A DNA stretch of 64,000 bases from Streptomyces sp. R41 (GTDB taxonomy: Bacteria > Actinomycetota > Actinomycetes > Streptomycetales > Streptomycetaceae), in NCBI RefSeq assembly GCF_041053055.1, contig NZ_CP163443.1:992001-1056000 (forward strand), read 5' to 3'. Below the pieces are notes generated by a model. That model saw nothing but the letters and a program-made list of their open reading frames with translations, made no database searches and was not told where the DNA came from. Shown piece by piece: positions 17,225-26,845 of this stretch (position 1 is its first letter; each line of letters opens with the position of its first letter). A program made the translations under genes and the position numbers.

Positions 17225-17515
17225 GAGCGCCTCCCACCTGATGAGCTACCTGAGCCCCATTTACTACCCGCTCGATAGCACTACACAATGGCTGACAGTT
17301 CATCAGTATCAGCGCATGACTGCAGCTATCGCCATTTTCCGGTACAAAACAACAGAAAAATGCTCCAGGGTTGTTACTCCTCTTGAGAAGTTGCTGAGAC
17401 CCCAGGCCAGCGGCGCACGCAGGCCGGTCGTTAGGAGCAGAACCCGCCAGCAGTTCCCTGCGCCTAACCCACCACGTCTGTCCTGCCGCGTTCACACCAC
17501 TCGCCGATGGTGGCG
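17225..17515 (-). promoter_or_regulatory. Lower-GC leader upstream of trypco2
   Basis: This stretch is visibly richer in A and T than its surroundings (for example around 17270-17390) and has no coding frame. It likely contains the promoter for the minus-strand trypco2 operon, but no clean -35/-10 pair was assigned. Confidence 0.35.
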
Positions 17516-17731
17516 TCATGCAGGAGCACTACTCCGGCCCCGGGACTGGGCCCGTAGGTCCTCGTCGATGACGATGGCGTTTCCATCCTCGGGAAACCAG
17601 CTGCCGGGCAGCTCGGTGTTCGTCGACAAACTGAGCTGGCGGGCCTTGTACACGGACCGCTGCGATCCATGGACCGCCGTTTCTGTTTTCCGACCGTCAA
17701 GCCCCTGGCAGGCGGCCCGGGAGGTCGCCAT
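17516..17731 (-). CDS. Small hypothetical protein
   Basis: A 71-residue frame: GRKTETAVHGSQRSVYKARQLSLSTN, then ELPGSWFPEDGNAIVIDEDLRAQSRG. The middle looks protein-like, but the ends may be frame extensions. The family was not recognised. It could be a fragment. Confidence 0.3.
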   Translation of the reverse strand: MATSRAACQGLDGRKTETAVHGSQRSVYKARQLSLSTNTELPGSWFPEDGNAIVIDEDLRAQSRGRSSAPA

Positions 17732-17752
17732 GTGCGCGATCTGCCAACCGGG

Positions 17753-17959
17753 TTATCCCAGGCCGCTGGGGCACTGGATAGACGCGGAGTGGTCTCTTGA
17801 ACTGGGACGGTAGGGCTCGTCCAGCCACCTGGGCCGACGCGACAGCAACAGGCGACGCGGGACCCAGGCACTGATGCCCTGGCCCCGGAACTTGATCGAA
17901 TAGGGCGGCTTGCTGAGCGCCTTCACGATCTCGCGCTGCGAGAACTCTTCACCGGCCAC
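17753..17959 (-). pseudogene. Hypothetical protein fragment
   Basis: The frame reads AGEEFSQREIVKALSKPPYS then IKFRGQGISAWVP, and loses coding character before its stop. The frame is open upstream as ELRALKGRAEARRR. It looks like the N-terminal part of a broken gene. No family is claimed. Confidence 0.35.
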
Positions 17960-18062
17960 GCGTCTCCGAGCCTCGGCCCGCCCTTTCAGCGCGCGCAGCT
18001 CTGATCGAGATCGGCGGCGCGCTGATGTTCAGAGCTGTTTCCGCAGCCCGCGTGTCGGCCGT

Positions 18063-18737
18063 TCAGCCGAGACCAAGACTGCTGAGTGCCGTAGTCCAGT
18101 CGGTGACGATGGCCTGCTGCGCGGCGGTGAGGGTGACCTTGCCGGAGCAGACCGCGGTGTGCAGTTTCGTCTCCACTGGGTCCTTCTTGTTGTTGACCCC
18201 GATCCCCGACTTGTGCCCGGGGTCCGGGGGTTCGACCCACAGGTTCCGCGGGTCGTTGGGGTCGCCGCCGAGCTGAAGGCTGATCAGGTGGTCGTACTCG
18301 GCATCCCCCAGGCGCCCGGTGTAGCCGTGGGAGGCGGCGTTCAACTCCTTCTCCTTGCCGGTGACGGACGTAGAGGGGCGGATGCCGGAGGTGTAGCCGC
18401 CCTTGCGGCAGATCGTGGTCCTCAGGTTCGCCTGAGTGACGGCAGGGGAGATCGCGCCGGGCGTGCACTTCGGATCCTCCAGCGGCTCCCCCTTTTCGTA
18501 CCGGTAGTGGCAGGAGCCCGCATCCGGCTGCTGCTGCACCGTGTACGTCTCCTGCGGCCCGGCCCCGACCGCGATGCCCGATCCGGATGCTCCGCCCGCG
18601 CCGCGGGTTCCCGACGGGCCTGCCGCCGGCGTCCCGTTCGGGGACGCGGTCGTTCCACCGAGCGAGCCAGGCGAGCAGCCGGCCACGCATACGGCGGCGA
18701 GCAGCATGGACGACGCGGCGCGGGCAGTGGAACGCAT
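18063..18737 (-). CDS. Lipoprotein with HNH-like nuclease domain
   Basis: A 224-residue exported lipoprotein. The lipobox VAGC lies at about residue 21, followed by a Gly/Ser/Pro-rich linker. The C-terminal domain (~95-224) has EYDHLISLQLGG, NDPRNLWVEPP and NNKKDPVETKLHTAVCSG. The DHL...GG...NLW spacing is that of small extracellular HNH-type nucleases, with His in DHL and Asn in NLW as likely active-site residues. Four cysteines could form disulfides outside the cell. GAGGGG lies eight bases before the ATG. Nuclease activity is inferred. Confidence 0.65.
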   Translation of the reverse strand: MRSTARAASSMLLAAVCVAGCSPGSLGGTTASPNGTPAAGPSGTRGAGGASGSGIAVGAGPQETYTVQQQPDAGSCHYRYEKGEPLEDPKCTPGAISPAVTQANLRTTICRKGGYTSGIRPSTSVTGKEKELNAASHGYTGRLGDAEYDHLISLQLGGDPNDPRNLWVEPPDPGHKSGIGVNNKKDPVETKLHTAVCSGKVTLTAAQQAIVTDWTTALSSLGLG

Positions 18738-18895
18738 GACGACCCCTCACGAGCAGGCAACGGCTGAACGTATGCTGCCCCAGCCGATCGTCACCACACC
18801 GCGCGGGGTGCCACGCGAAGGAGCACACACTCCGTCTCCGTAGGACGCGCAGACGGTAATTCACACCGCGTCTGATCCTGCCGCCCGCGCCCGTG

Positions 18896-19255
18896 TCAGG
18901 AGACTGGAAGTTGACCGAGCTGCCGTCCCCGGTCGGCCTCTGCCGCCGCGAGATCCGCCAGTTCGCCTGCCTCGGTGAAACACGGCCCGTTCCAGGTGTC
19001 CGGGGCGGCGATCACCTGCACGCGCACCGCGGTCCCGAACCGCTGCGCTGCCTCGTACAGGCGCTGCAGGACCTTGAGCGCCCGGACATCGAGCGCGCCA
19101 ATGTACGTGCACCACGTCCGCGAGGCGCGGTGGAAAGCGGCGACGGAACGCAGCAGTTGACGCTGCTCTTCGAAGGCGGTCGGGTCTGCGGGGGCTGCGG
19201 CGGCGGTGACCTCCAGCAGCCACCGTGCTGAATTGGAGTGAGGGATCGACGTCAT
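18896..19255 (-). CDS. Hypothetical protein, 119 residues
   Basis: A helix-rich soluble protein: SARWLLEVTAAAAPADPTAF, EEQRQLLRSVAAFHRASRTW, ALKVLQRLYEAAQRFG, RVQVIAAPDTWNGPCFTEAGELA. The frame is open upstream to 19459, but the MTSIPHS start fits the onset of coding character better. The family was not recognised. Confidence 0.5.
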   Translation of the reverse strand: MTSIPHSNSARWLLEVTAAAAPADPTAFEEQRQLLRSVAAFHRASRTWCTYIGALDVRALKVLQRLYEAAQRFGTAVRVQVIAAPDTWNGPCFTEAGELADLAAAEADRGRQLGQLPVS

Positions 19256-19532
19256 ACCGCGGACCGTAGTGGCCGGCACTGACAAAGCCGCCAAAGGGCA
19301 GTGCTCCGCACGAAGCAGATCGACGGACAGAAGTACAGCGACCCGCGGCGACGTGGCGTTGTTTTCGAGGCGCCGAAACCGCCCCGAGCGTGTGCGGCCC
19401 CTTTGAGTGCCAGCACCCTGAAGGCGACTCGCGAGTGACCCCGGAGACGCGGAAGACACGGTTTACATGGTGGTGGATCCGGGCCAGGAGCAGAATCGAA
19501 GCGACCTCAGGGCACTCACAGAGGAGGCGCCC

Positions 19533-20102
19533 ATGACCGATCTTCCGGTTTCCCACGCCGCGATCACCCGGCTGATCACCTACCCGTTTCCCCCAGGGCA
19601 GAGCTCCCGATACGGCATCGGCTCCGTGCAGCAGGCGACGGCAGCACTTCAGCAACCTGCGGATATCGCACAGATGCTGAGTGCTGCCGCCGCGACCACG
19701 CTCGGCATCGTCATCTTCAGGCAGCCCGCCGCTGACGAACTTCGCGACCCAGAGGTGTCGGCGAAGATGCTCGACATCAACCGTGCCACCCTCGACCGCT
19801 GGAGTTCAGGCCTCACCAACTCCGAACGCATCACGGAGATCATGCCAAAACCGGTGAAAGGCCACTGGGAGTGGACCGGGGCCGGATACATCTTCCACCC
19901 AGACCTACCGCGCGGTGGCCCGGATCCCGGGCCAGACCCTGACCACCCGGAGTACGGTGAGTACGGCATTGAGGGCGTCATCGCTTCTGGAGCGCAGTGC
20001 ATCACGGTCGCCGAGACGCTCGAGGACGGACCCCTTCAGACCGTCATCAACGACGTAGGAGCGCGCCTCATCGAGTTCGGCACACCCCGACTCGGCACGT
20101 AG
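19533..20102 (+). CDS. Hypothetical protein, 189 residues
   Basis: ATG behind a strong GAGGAGG site. The sequence contains HAAITRLITYPFPPGQSSRY, a small-residue-rich segment (MLSAAAATTLGIVIF) and a proline/aspartate-rich loop (RGGPDPGPDPDHPEYGEYG). There is no signal peptide at the start and no clear membrane span. I do not recognise the family. It is a single gene on the plus strand. Confidence 0.6.
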   Translation: MTDLPVSHAAITRLITYPFPPGQSSRYGIGSVQQATAALQQPADIAQMLSAAAATTLGIVIFRQPAADELRDPEVSAKMLDINRATLDRWSSGLTNSERITEIMPKPVKGHWEWTGAGYIFHPDLPRGGPDPGPDPDHPEYGEYGIEGVIASGAQCITVAETLEDGPLQTVINDVGARLIEFGTPRLGT

Positions 20103-21058
20103 CTTCCCTGGTTCCGTGCGTCAGCGTGGCCGTCGCGGGGTGACTGAGAACCGCACTGCGAACGTAGTCGAAGGGCAGCACGCCGTCGGGTGTGCGGCCG
20201 ACAACTGCGGTCGTTCTCTCTTCACTTGTTCCTGTGACCCCGATATCCGTGGGCCTCGGCTGTGCTGCTGGCAGGCCGGGGCCCGCACCGTCTTTCGTCA
20301 TGTCGCTGTCCACGGGCGAATGTCGGCTCCATGTTCCTGACGTGGTCTCCTCATTCCTGCGCAAGCGCCAGGCCCCGTAGGGCCGGCACACCCCGAACCT
20401 GTGGCCCGTCTGGATCGCCACGCCGCTGGCGCTTGCGGCCGACGGCGCCCTTGGTTGGGCGATGCAGCTACGTCTACGACCACGTCGCCCAGGCGGCCGC
20501 TGACCACAGGCGCCGCCCTCGTCGGCACGGCGAGTTCAGCCGCCTCCGCGTTGGTCGACAGCAGCCGCTGTTGTCCGCGGGCGAGTCCGACGGCCGCCGC
20601 GGTGTCACGGATCAAGTGCGGCTGGTGCGGTCCGACGCACGTAAGCGGAACAGAAATGGGTGGTTGAGCGTTCATCCATACGTGGCTGCGGAGGGGACAG
20701 TGTCCCCGGGCCTACCCACAGCCCATGGGGACGATCGTCCGGCTGAAGCCCCATGGAGCCTTCCGCCGCGAGGCGACCGCCCTCCGCACGTCACCACCTA
20801 CGCCCCGGCTGGCCTCCCCCGTCCAGCCGGGGCTTCGCGTTGCGCCGTGCCGCACCCCAAGTCCACCGCGCAGCGCACCCCGGCGGCCACTGCGAGCGTG
20901 AGGGCGGGGCCTCGCGTCGCCATGTACAGAGCCGTTCTAGGTGCGCGATATGCCCGCCTTTTCATGTGTCTGTTCGATCATGCTAGCCTCCGCGAAGATC
21001 AACACCTGGGCGGACTGACCAACTGCGCAGGCACACAACAGAATTGAGGGGGAAACGC
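20103..21058. other. Long intergenic region, no gene seen
   Basis: Nearly 1 kb without a supportable gene. All frames are short and overlapping. It contains one strong hairpin (20803-20832), and the last 60 bases should hold the promoter of the nuclease gene. Remnants of a deleted gene are possible. Confidence 0.4.
20803..20832 (+). terminator. Strong hairpin, probable terminator
   Basis: CCCCGGCTGG and CCAGCCGGGG form a perfect 10-bp stem with a 10-base loop, followed by CTTCG. No intact gene ends just upstream. Confidence 0.55.
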
Positions 21059-22418
21059 GTGAAGCTCACCAGGGCGAGCTGGATCGCCTTTGGCATAGCG
21101 GGCCTGCTGGGAACGGCACTTGCTCCCAGCGCCGCCGCGAACGAGGAGCCGCACGACGGGGGGCGTGTCGTCTGGACGCGCTCGGCCGAACCGGAAGCGC
21201 CGTTGCCGATCGGGAGCCTGTACGCGGTACGGACGTCGAAGGTCGGCGAGTCCACGGCCCATCACGGGGACGTACGCGGAGGATCCCGGCGCCGTGCCAA
21301 CAGGCATGGAGCGCGAGGAGGAGCTGGCCCGCAAGGGCGGCCAGACCTATGTCGCGGACGGAACCGGTCCGGTGGCGGTCCGGCGGCTGCAGCGGGCGGG
21401 CGGCGTCATCGACTTCGCCGCGTGCGAAGCCAACCAGGCAGCTGGCGGAAAGGCGGGGGTGGTCCTTGACCACTTCAACTTCTGCCGGCACGGATTCAAC
21501 ACCCTGACGAAGCTCGACGGCCAGGGTCGCGTCGAGGGCCAGGTGAAGTTCACCGAGATCGAGGTGGGCACAGGCATGTCCGGTGCCCGGAAGGCCACGA
21601 TCTATGTGAAGACCAAGGACCTGCGCGCGTATGGCGTCTTCAGCCCGTCCTTCGGAACCAAGATGACCATCAAGCCGGGTTCCGGCGGCAGCCCGGCGCA
21701 TCCCGGATCGTGCGTGGCCAAGATGGACACCGGGGCGACCTACACCGATGTCATCGGGGCCTGGGGCGACAAGTTCCTGGCCTACGACGTCCAGTCGCCC
21801 GAGGCGAACGCCAGCACCAGCCGGATCGACAAGGTGGCCGCCTGCACGTTCCAGACTCACTACAAGGTCGAAGGCAGCCGCGGCGCCTCCCCGTGGAGCA
21901 ACGGCCCGGACGGCGGCCTGCGCTTCGACTCGGCCGACTACCTCGCCCCCTACGGCACGCAGGGCGCCATCTTCGACCGCATCACCCCGGTCATGCACTA
22001 CAAGCGCACCGACACCGAGGTGAAGGCCGTCGCCGAGCACGTCTTCGACGCCATCCATGCCCCCCAGCTGACCTACCCGCAGAAGAGTGACAAGGACATC
22101 CCGGGCAGCATCTGGAACGGGCAGTGGCAGCCGCTGCACCGCAACTACCCCAAGTTCAACCAAGCCTCCAAGGACATCTCCACGAAGAACCGCACGGCCA
22201 AGGACGCCGCCTGCGCCGGACTGACCAAGGGGGAGAACGAGCAGTGCGACGAATTCCCCCTCGCCTCCACCAAAGAAGGCGCCGGCAAGGGCGACGGCAA
22301 CTTCTCCGTCAGATACGTCCCGCAGTCTGACAACTCAAAGGCAGGCGCCCGGCTGAGCAAGTGGTACGGCCAGGACCGCATCCTCGACGGCGACGCCTAC
22401 GGCATGGCCGTCGACTAA
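21059..22418 (+). pseudogene. Secreted NucA/NucB-type deoxyribonuclease, frameshifted
   Basis: GTG at 21059 behind GAGGGGGAAAC opens a Sec signal peptide (TRASWIAFGIAGLLGTALAP, cleavage after SAAA). The frame holds to about 21265 (SKVGESTAHHG). From there the family continues in another frame (TYAEDPGAVPTGMEREEELA). The ~430-residue product ends in a NucA/NucB domain with CDEFPLASTKEGAGKG and AGARLSKWY. Such enzymes are extracellular DNases. Unless the shift is a sequencing error, only a ~70-residue secreted stub is made. A perfect bidirectional terminator follows. Confidence 0.75.
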
Positions 22419-22429
22419 CCCAGGCGTTG

Positions 22430-22457
22430 GGGGCCTCCCAGCATGCTGGGAGGCCCC
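22430..22457. terminator. Bidirectional terminator
   Basis: A 28-base perfect palindrome, GGGGCCTCCCAGCA and its exact complement, sits between the convergent nuclease and the gene ending at 22471. Confidence 0.85.
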
Positions 22458-22470
22458 ACACGTCAGCCGC

Positions 22471-22941
22471 TCATGCCCGCGGGACGAAGAGGAAGTGATA
22501 GGCCTCCAGCCCGGTGATCGGATACTGATGGCCCATCAGCTCATCGAACCGGGCCGCCGCGCTCGCGCCTCCCGAACGAAACACCCGCAATACGAAACGG
22601 CTGTCGGCGGGCACGGCGAACGAGAACTCGGGCCCGTCGATCGTGCAGACCACCAGGTCGCCGCTGCCACTGTGATACGGCCACTCCCCCAGCAGTTCGA
22701 ACTCCGCGCCCATCGGCTTGGAAAGCTCAGCGCCCATCTCCAGCGTCACTTCCACATCGTGCGCCTGCGCCTCGCTGCGCACCAGGACCGTGCCGTGGCT
22801 GACCTGTACAGGCCCGGCATCGACGGGAAGATCGGTCCAGAACGGCCGCTCCGGCTCGCCGGGCCGCCGGCTCTCGTCGATACCGAAGATCGAACGGTCA
22901 ATCTCTACCGTGCCGGACACACGGTCAGTGCTCACACCCAT
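22471..22941 (-). CDS. Hypothetical beta-rich protein convergent to the NucA/NucB gene
   Basis: A 156-residue soluble protein: VSGTVEIDRSIFGIDE, RPFWTDLPVDAGPVQVSHGT, VEVTLEMGAELSK, DLVVCTIDGPEFSFAVP, SRFVLRVFRSGG, EAYHFLFVP. It has the strand-rich makeup and WTD...GTV pattern of small inhibitor-like proteins. In Bacillus the NucA nuclease is paired with an inhibitor, ComJ. The neighbouring NucA/NucB gene suggests an analogous partner, but the similarity is only in outline. Confidence 0.5.
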   Translation of the reverse strand: MGVSTDRVSGTVEIDRSIFGIDESRRPGEPERPFWTDLPVDAGPVQVSHGTVLVRSEAQAHDVEVTLEMGAELSKPMGAEFELLGEWPYHSGSGDLVVCTIDGPEFSFAVPADSRFVLRVFRSGGASAAARFDELMGHQYPITGLEAYHFLFVPRA

Positions 22942-23045
22942 GCGACCGAGCCTATAACTGCCTCTACAGCATTGATCACGGCGTGACTTACCCGCCGAAG
23001 GGGCCCCAGGGCATGATCCTGCCCGAACCAGGCTGATGCTCCAAC

Positions 23046-23669
23046 GTGGAAGGAGTTAGTCGAGGTGCTGTTATCGTCCACTGCGTGGCGAGCGACGATG
23101 AAATCCTGGACTCGATCCGGCGGGAGTCTGCGCTCGCTGAGTTGCTATGGCAGGTTTGCGAATTCGATCTCACGCGTGGCGATCACGGTGAGGCTGTCCG
23201 GCTGTCGCCCGGGGTTGGCCTGGACGGCATTGCCGGCGACTTCACCGGCGGGACGTTCTTCCTCTGCGGTGATCGCGGCACAGCTCGGCCCGTGCTGTAT
23301 GCCACCTCCGAGGGACAGGCCGGGCTGATCGGCCAAAGCCTGGCTGAAGCACTGGAGATCATGATTGGACTGCCGTCCTGGCGGGACTGCCTGAAGTTCT
23401 CCGGATCCGGTGATCTAGAGGTAATGCGGACGACCGCAGCCCACCTTGGCCTCGACGAGCTCAGGGATGAACCGGAAATCGGCGCTGAACGAGTGCGCCT
23501 GGCGGCGGCGCTGGACCTCAAGCTCGGGTCCGTCCCGGTTTTGCTGGCTCGCCTGCATGCAGCGGTTTCCGCCACCCCACCTGATTTTGTACTCACCGTC
23601 AAGACCGGCGACGAGTACGAGTCCCTGTTCGGGCCATGGCTGCCGAGCCGCAATCCCGCCTGGCGGTGA
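23046..23669 (+). CDS. Hypothetical protein, 207 residues
   Basis: An acidic soluble protein: DEILDSIRRESALAELLWQV, VGLDGIAGDFTGGTFFLCGD, ARPVLYATSEGQAGLIGQSL, EALEIMIGLPSWRDCLKFSG. The GGTFFLCG and ALEIMIGLPSW blocks resemble SUKH/SMI1-like immunity proteins, though I cannot confirm this. The start is ambiguous between GTG 23046 and GTG 23085. It stands alone on the plus strand. Confidence 0.5.
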   Translation: MEGVSRGAVIVHCVASDDEILDSIRRESALAELLWQVCEFDLTRGDHGEAVRLSPGVGLDGIAGDFTGGTFFLCGDRGTARPVLYATSEGQAGLIGQSLAEALEIMIGLPSWRDCLKFSGSGDLEVMRTTAAHLGLDELRDEPEIGAERVRLAAALDLKLGSVPVLLARLHAAVSATPPDFVLTVKTGDEYESLFGPWLPSRNPAWR

Positions 23670-23857
23670 AAGGCAAGGCTGCGCGGTTCGGGATCGACGA
23701 TCAAGACGGTGGATCAGCCACCCTCAGGCGGCCATCAGTTCCCGAAGCCCGCAGACGCCAGTCATCACGAGATCCCCGACAGAGCCCGTAATTCCCCAGG
23801 TCTGACGTCACATAATTCCTCAGGTCTTGGCCGCGGTGTCGGTCTAGGTTGGCTGGC

Positions 23858-24382
23858 ATGGCAGTGCCGGGACGGAGATATCGCTATGTCGGGCCCATTG
23901 ATCTGAAGGGTCTTGTCCGGTCGGGTGGAGAGGGCGCGAGCATCCGCGCGGCAGCGGACTTCGCCCGATGGGTGTCGGCTCGCAGCGTGGAGGAGTTGGC
24001 CGAACCGTTCACCTTCGTGGTCGATGCCGAGGGCGTGCTCCGCTTGGCGCCGCGCCGCAGCGAGCATGTGGTCTGCGCGGGTGGGGGGACGGTGCTGAGT
24101 GCTGGTGAGATGAGCTTTCGCGAGGAGTCCGGGCGGTGGGTGGTCGACGAGGTCAGCAACCAGTCGACCGGATACTGCCCGGCCGTCAGCTCGTGGTCGG
24201 CCGTTGCGGAGGCTCTGGACCAGGTCGGGCTTGTTCGCCCCCGCGGGTTCACCCACGAGGTCGTGTTCCGTCGCTGCGTGTCATGTCAGCAGGTCAACGT
24301 CGTGCGTGAGGGCGACTTCGTCTGCGTCTTCTGCGATGCGGCCCTGCCGTCTGACTGGAACGTCGATCAGCGTCGGTGCTAG
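23858..24382 (+). CDS. Hypothetical protein with C-terminal zinc ribbon
   Basis: 174 residues. The N-terminal part is mixed alpha/beta (YRYVGPIDLKGLVRSG, RWVSARSVEELAEPFTFVVD). The C-terminus has two CxxC pairs, CVSC and CVFC, 15 residues apart, which probably bind zinc. ATG at 23858 is used. The family was not recognised. It overlaps the end of the minus-strand IstB relic by four bases. Confidence 0.55.
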   Translation: MAVPGRRYRYVGPIDLKGLVRSGGEGASIRAAADFARWVSARSVEELAEPFTFVVDAEGVLRLAPRRSEHVVCAGGGTVLSAGEMSFREESGRWVVDEVSNQSTGYCPAVSSWSAVAEALDQVGLVRPRGFTHEVVFRRCVSCQQVNVVREGDFVCVFCDAALPSDWNVDQRRC

Positions 24383-24958
24383 GCGGCCGGTGGCTTGCTC
24401 GCGGGGTTCTTGGGCCGCTTGTTTGGGCGGTAGCTGCGGCCGTTCATGATGACCTGGTGGCTGGCGTTGATCAGCCGGTCCGGCAGGGATTCGGCGACGA
24501 CGGGGTTGGGGAAGAGGGGACACCAGTCGCTGGGCGCCCGGTTACTGGTGATGATCAGGGACCGTCCCTGCCGTTCGGAGACGAGTTCGTAGAGGTCGTC
24601 GGCCTGTGGTGCGGTCATCTGGCGCATGGCGAAGTCGTCGAGGATGAGCAGGTCGGGGCGGATGAGTTCGCGCGTCCGCTTGTCCCAGGTGCGATCCGCG
24701 TGGCAGCCGGCGAGCTCAGCCAGAATCCGGCTGGTCTTGGCGAAGCGGACATGGGCGCCCTGGCCGATGCGAGGTGCCCGAGGTCTTGGGCGACGTGGGT
24801 CTTGCCGACCCCGACCGGGCCCAACAGGATGACGGACTCTCCGGCGTGGAGCCAGCGCAGGGCGGCCAGGTCGCGGATCTGGGCGGCGGGCAGCTTCGGG
24901 GAGGCGTTGAAGCCGAACCCCTCCAGCGTGGCTTGCTGCTCGAACTTCGCTTTGCGCA
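24379..24958 (-). pseudogene. IS21 helper ATPase IstB, truncated and frameshifted
   Basis: The Walker A motif GPVGVGKTHVAQDLGHLA is present, then the frame changes near 24770. The rest (MRQMTAPQADDLYELVSERQ, SLIITSNRAPSDW, LPDRLINASHQVIMNG) continues in another frame. The 5' end is cut off exactly at IS256 copy 2. It is unrelated in sequence to the istB at 44301. No istA remains beside it. Confidence 0.8.
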
Positions 24959-26386
24959 GGTCGTGTCCCTCGTCGTGGTGTTGGGGATCAACTGGCGGGC
25001 GTGTTTGGAGTGTTGGGCAGCGCCGGGTCGCTTTCGGGGAGTTCGCGGTAGATCTCGCCCATGCTGCCTTCGGGGAGGTAGCGGCGGGGAAAGGCGATCC
25101 ATTCGTCGTGCATCTCGAAGAGCACGGCGGTGACCAGCCGGATGAGCGCGTCGTCGTTGGGAAAGACCTGGACGACATCGATCCTGCGCTTGATCTCCCG
25201 GTTCACCCGTTCCAGCGGGTTCGTCGACTGGATCTTCTTCCAGTGCCGCGGCGGGAAGTCCGCGAACGCGGTCAGATCCTCCTTCGCCTCCAGCAGCATC
25301 GCTTTGACCTTGGGGAACTGGGTGCCGAGCATGTCTGCGACGGTGTCCAGCTGCGTGCGCACGAGGCCGGCGGTGGGCTGGGTGAAGATCGTGCGGATCG
25401 TCGCGGCGACCATTTCACCGGAATCCCGGTCGATCACGCTGAAGGCATTTCGCAGGAAATGAACCCTGCACCGCTGCCAGGCGGCGCCGAGCATCACCTT
25501 GCGGACCGCAGCGACCAGCCCGGCGTGCTGGTCGGTGATGACCAGGCGAACCCCGGACAGGCCGCGCTCTCGCAGCGAGCGCAGGAATTCCTTCCAGAAC
25601 GCCTCGCTCTCGCTGTCGCCGACCATCAGGCCCAGGACCTCGCGGTTGCCGTCCTCGGTGATGCCGGTGGCGACGACCACGGCCCGGGAGACGATCTGAT
25701 GGTTCACCCGCGCCTTGCAGTAGGTCGCGTCCAAGTAGACGTAGGGGAAGCGGACGTGGTCCAGCGGGCGGGTGCGGAATGCGGTCAGCGGCTCATCCAG
25801 CATCGTGCAGATCCGCGAGACCTCGGACTTGGAGATCCCGCTGTCCCCGCCCAGGGCTTTGACCAGGTCATCGACGCTGCGAGTGGAGACGCCATGCACG
25901 TATGCCTCCATGATGACCGCGTAGAGGGCCTGGTCGATGCGGCGCCGGCGCTCCAGCAGGCTGGGGAAGAAGCTGCCGGTGCGGACCTTGGGGATCTCCA
26001 GGTCCAGGTCGCCGGCCAGCGTGGTCAGCACCTTCTCGCGGTGCCCGTTGCGGACGTTGGTCCGCGTCGGCGTGCGCTCGTTCCACTCCGCACCGATGTG
26101 AGCACTCGCCTCGGCCTCGATCAACTCCTGCACCATTCGCTCGGCGATGGCGCGGATGAGCTCGATTCCGTCGGTCGAGCGTAGTGACTCAAGCAGCCGT
26201 ATCAGTTCAGACTGGGACAGGGCCATCGTGCACTCCTCGTGGTTGAACTGGGCGTTCACCAAGGAGAGTTACGCGATGGCCCACCTCCTGTTCAGGGAGC
26301 GGTCCTCACCCGTGGAAGTGCGCCCCGGGCAGACGCCCGCGCACTCCCAGCCACTGATCCCGTACACCACGACAAGGGACACCATC
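24959..26386 (-). mobile_element. IS256-family insertion sequence, copy 2
   Basis: The same 1428-bp element in reverse orientation with the same terminal repeats. The 8 bases outside the ends (TTTGCGCA and GCAGCCAC) do not match, unlike copies 1 and 3. This points to loss of one flank by recombination or an adjacent deletion. Confidence 0.9.
24988..26226 (-). CDS. IS256 family transposase
   Basis: 412 residues with the same protein sequence as the copies at 12111 and 31345, with the DDE triad intact. The start is assigned as for copy 1. Confidence 0.93.
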   Translation of the reverse strand: MALSQSELIRLLESLRSTDGIELIRAIAERMVQELIEAEASAHIGAEWNERTPTRTNVRNGHREKVLTTLAGDLDLEIPKVRTGSFFPSLLERRRRIDQALYAVIMEAYVHGVSTRSVDDLVKALGGDSGISKSEVSRICTMLDEPLTAFRTRPLDHVRFPYVYLDATYCKARVNHQIVSRAVVVATGITEDGNREVLGLMVGDSESEAFWKEFLRSLRERGLSGVRLVITDQHAGLVAAVRKVMLGAAWQRCRVHFLRNAFSVIDRDSGEMVAATIRTIFTQPTAGLVRTQLDTVADMLGTQFPKVKAMLLEAKEDLTAFADFPPRHWKKIQSTNPLERVNREIKRRIDVVQVFPNDDALIRLVTAVLFEMHDEWIAFPRRYLPEGSMGEIYRELPESDPALPNTPNTPAS

Positions 26387-26601
26387 GCAGCCACGTAGTC
26401 CGAGTCGTCGATGTCTGCCGATCCTGCCGCGGCGATCAGCACGATCTCCTCCAGCATCGCCTGGGTCTCCCGCTGGTAGCCGCACGCCTCGCACAGGCCG
26501 GCCGACCGCTGTGCGCCGCAGTCCGCGCACGGCCGTGCCTGCCGGGCCGCCTCAGCGGCCTGGACGGCCGTGCGCTCCTGCTCCACCCGGATCTGCGCCA
26601 C
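26387..26601 (-). pseudogene. Zinc-ribbon hypothetical protein cut by IS256
   Basis: The minus frame from a GTG reads VEQERTAVQAAEAARQARPC, then ADCGAQRSAGLCEACGYQRE and MLEEIVLIAAAG. A CxxC-x8-CxxC zinc-binding pattern is visible. It runs straight into the IS256 end, so the C-terminus is lost. This type of short Cys-rich protein is common on actinomycete integrative elements. Confidence 0.5.
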
Positions 26602-26845
26602 CCGCCTGCCCTACCGCGAGCGACGCGCCCGGCTGGAGGGGTGTTCGAGCGGCCCACTGCCGGAGACCTGCTCGCCGGGGGCGTGGCAGGACTGAGCCAG
26701 GTCCCGCCGGCCTGCTCGACCACCTCGGTGGACAGGATCTGCGGCGGCTTCCGGTGACTGGTCGGCCCGAGCCCGTTCGCGCTGCGCCGAGGCGAACGAA
26801 CCGCGTGTGCGGGCTACTACGCCCACTGGCATGAGGCGACGGGTG

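Noticed and set aside
21059..21300. Programmed frameshift in the NucA/NucB gene
   Set aside because: No slippery run, downstream hairpin or internal Shine-Dalgarno was seen at the shift. A simple indel is more likely.
24376..26184. 602-residue plus-strand frame
   Set aside because: It is antisense to IS256 copy 2 and its flank; the same frame appears against the other two copies. Only the transposase frame has catalytic motifs.
26604..26697. Short plus-strand frame LPYRERRARLEG
   Set aside because: Thirty residues without start or family. Probably chance.
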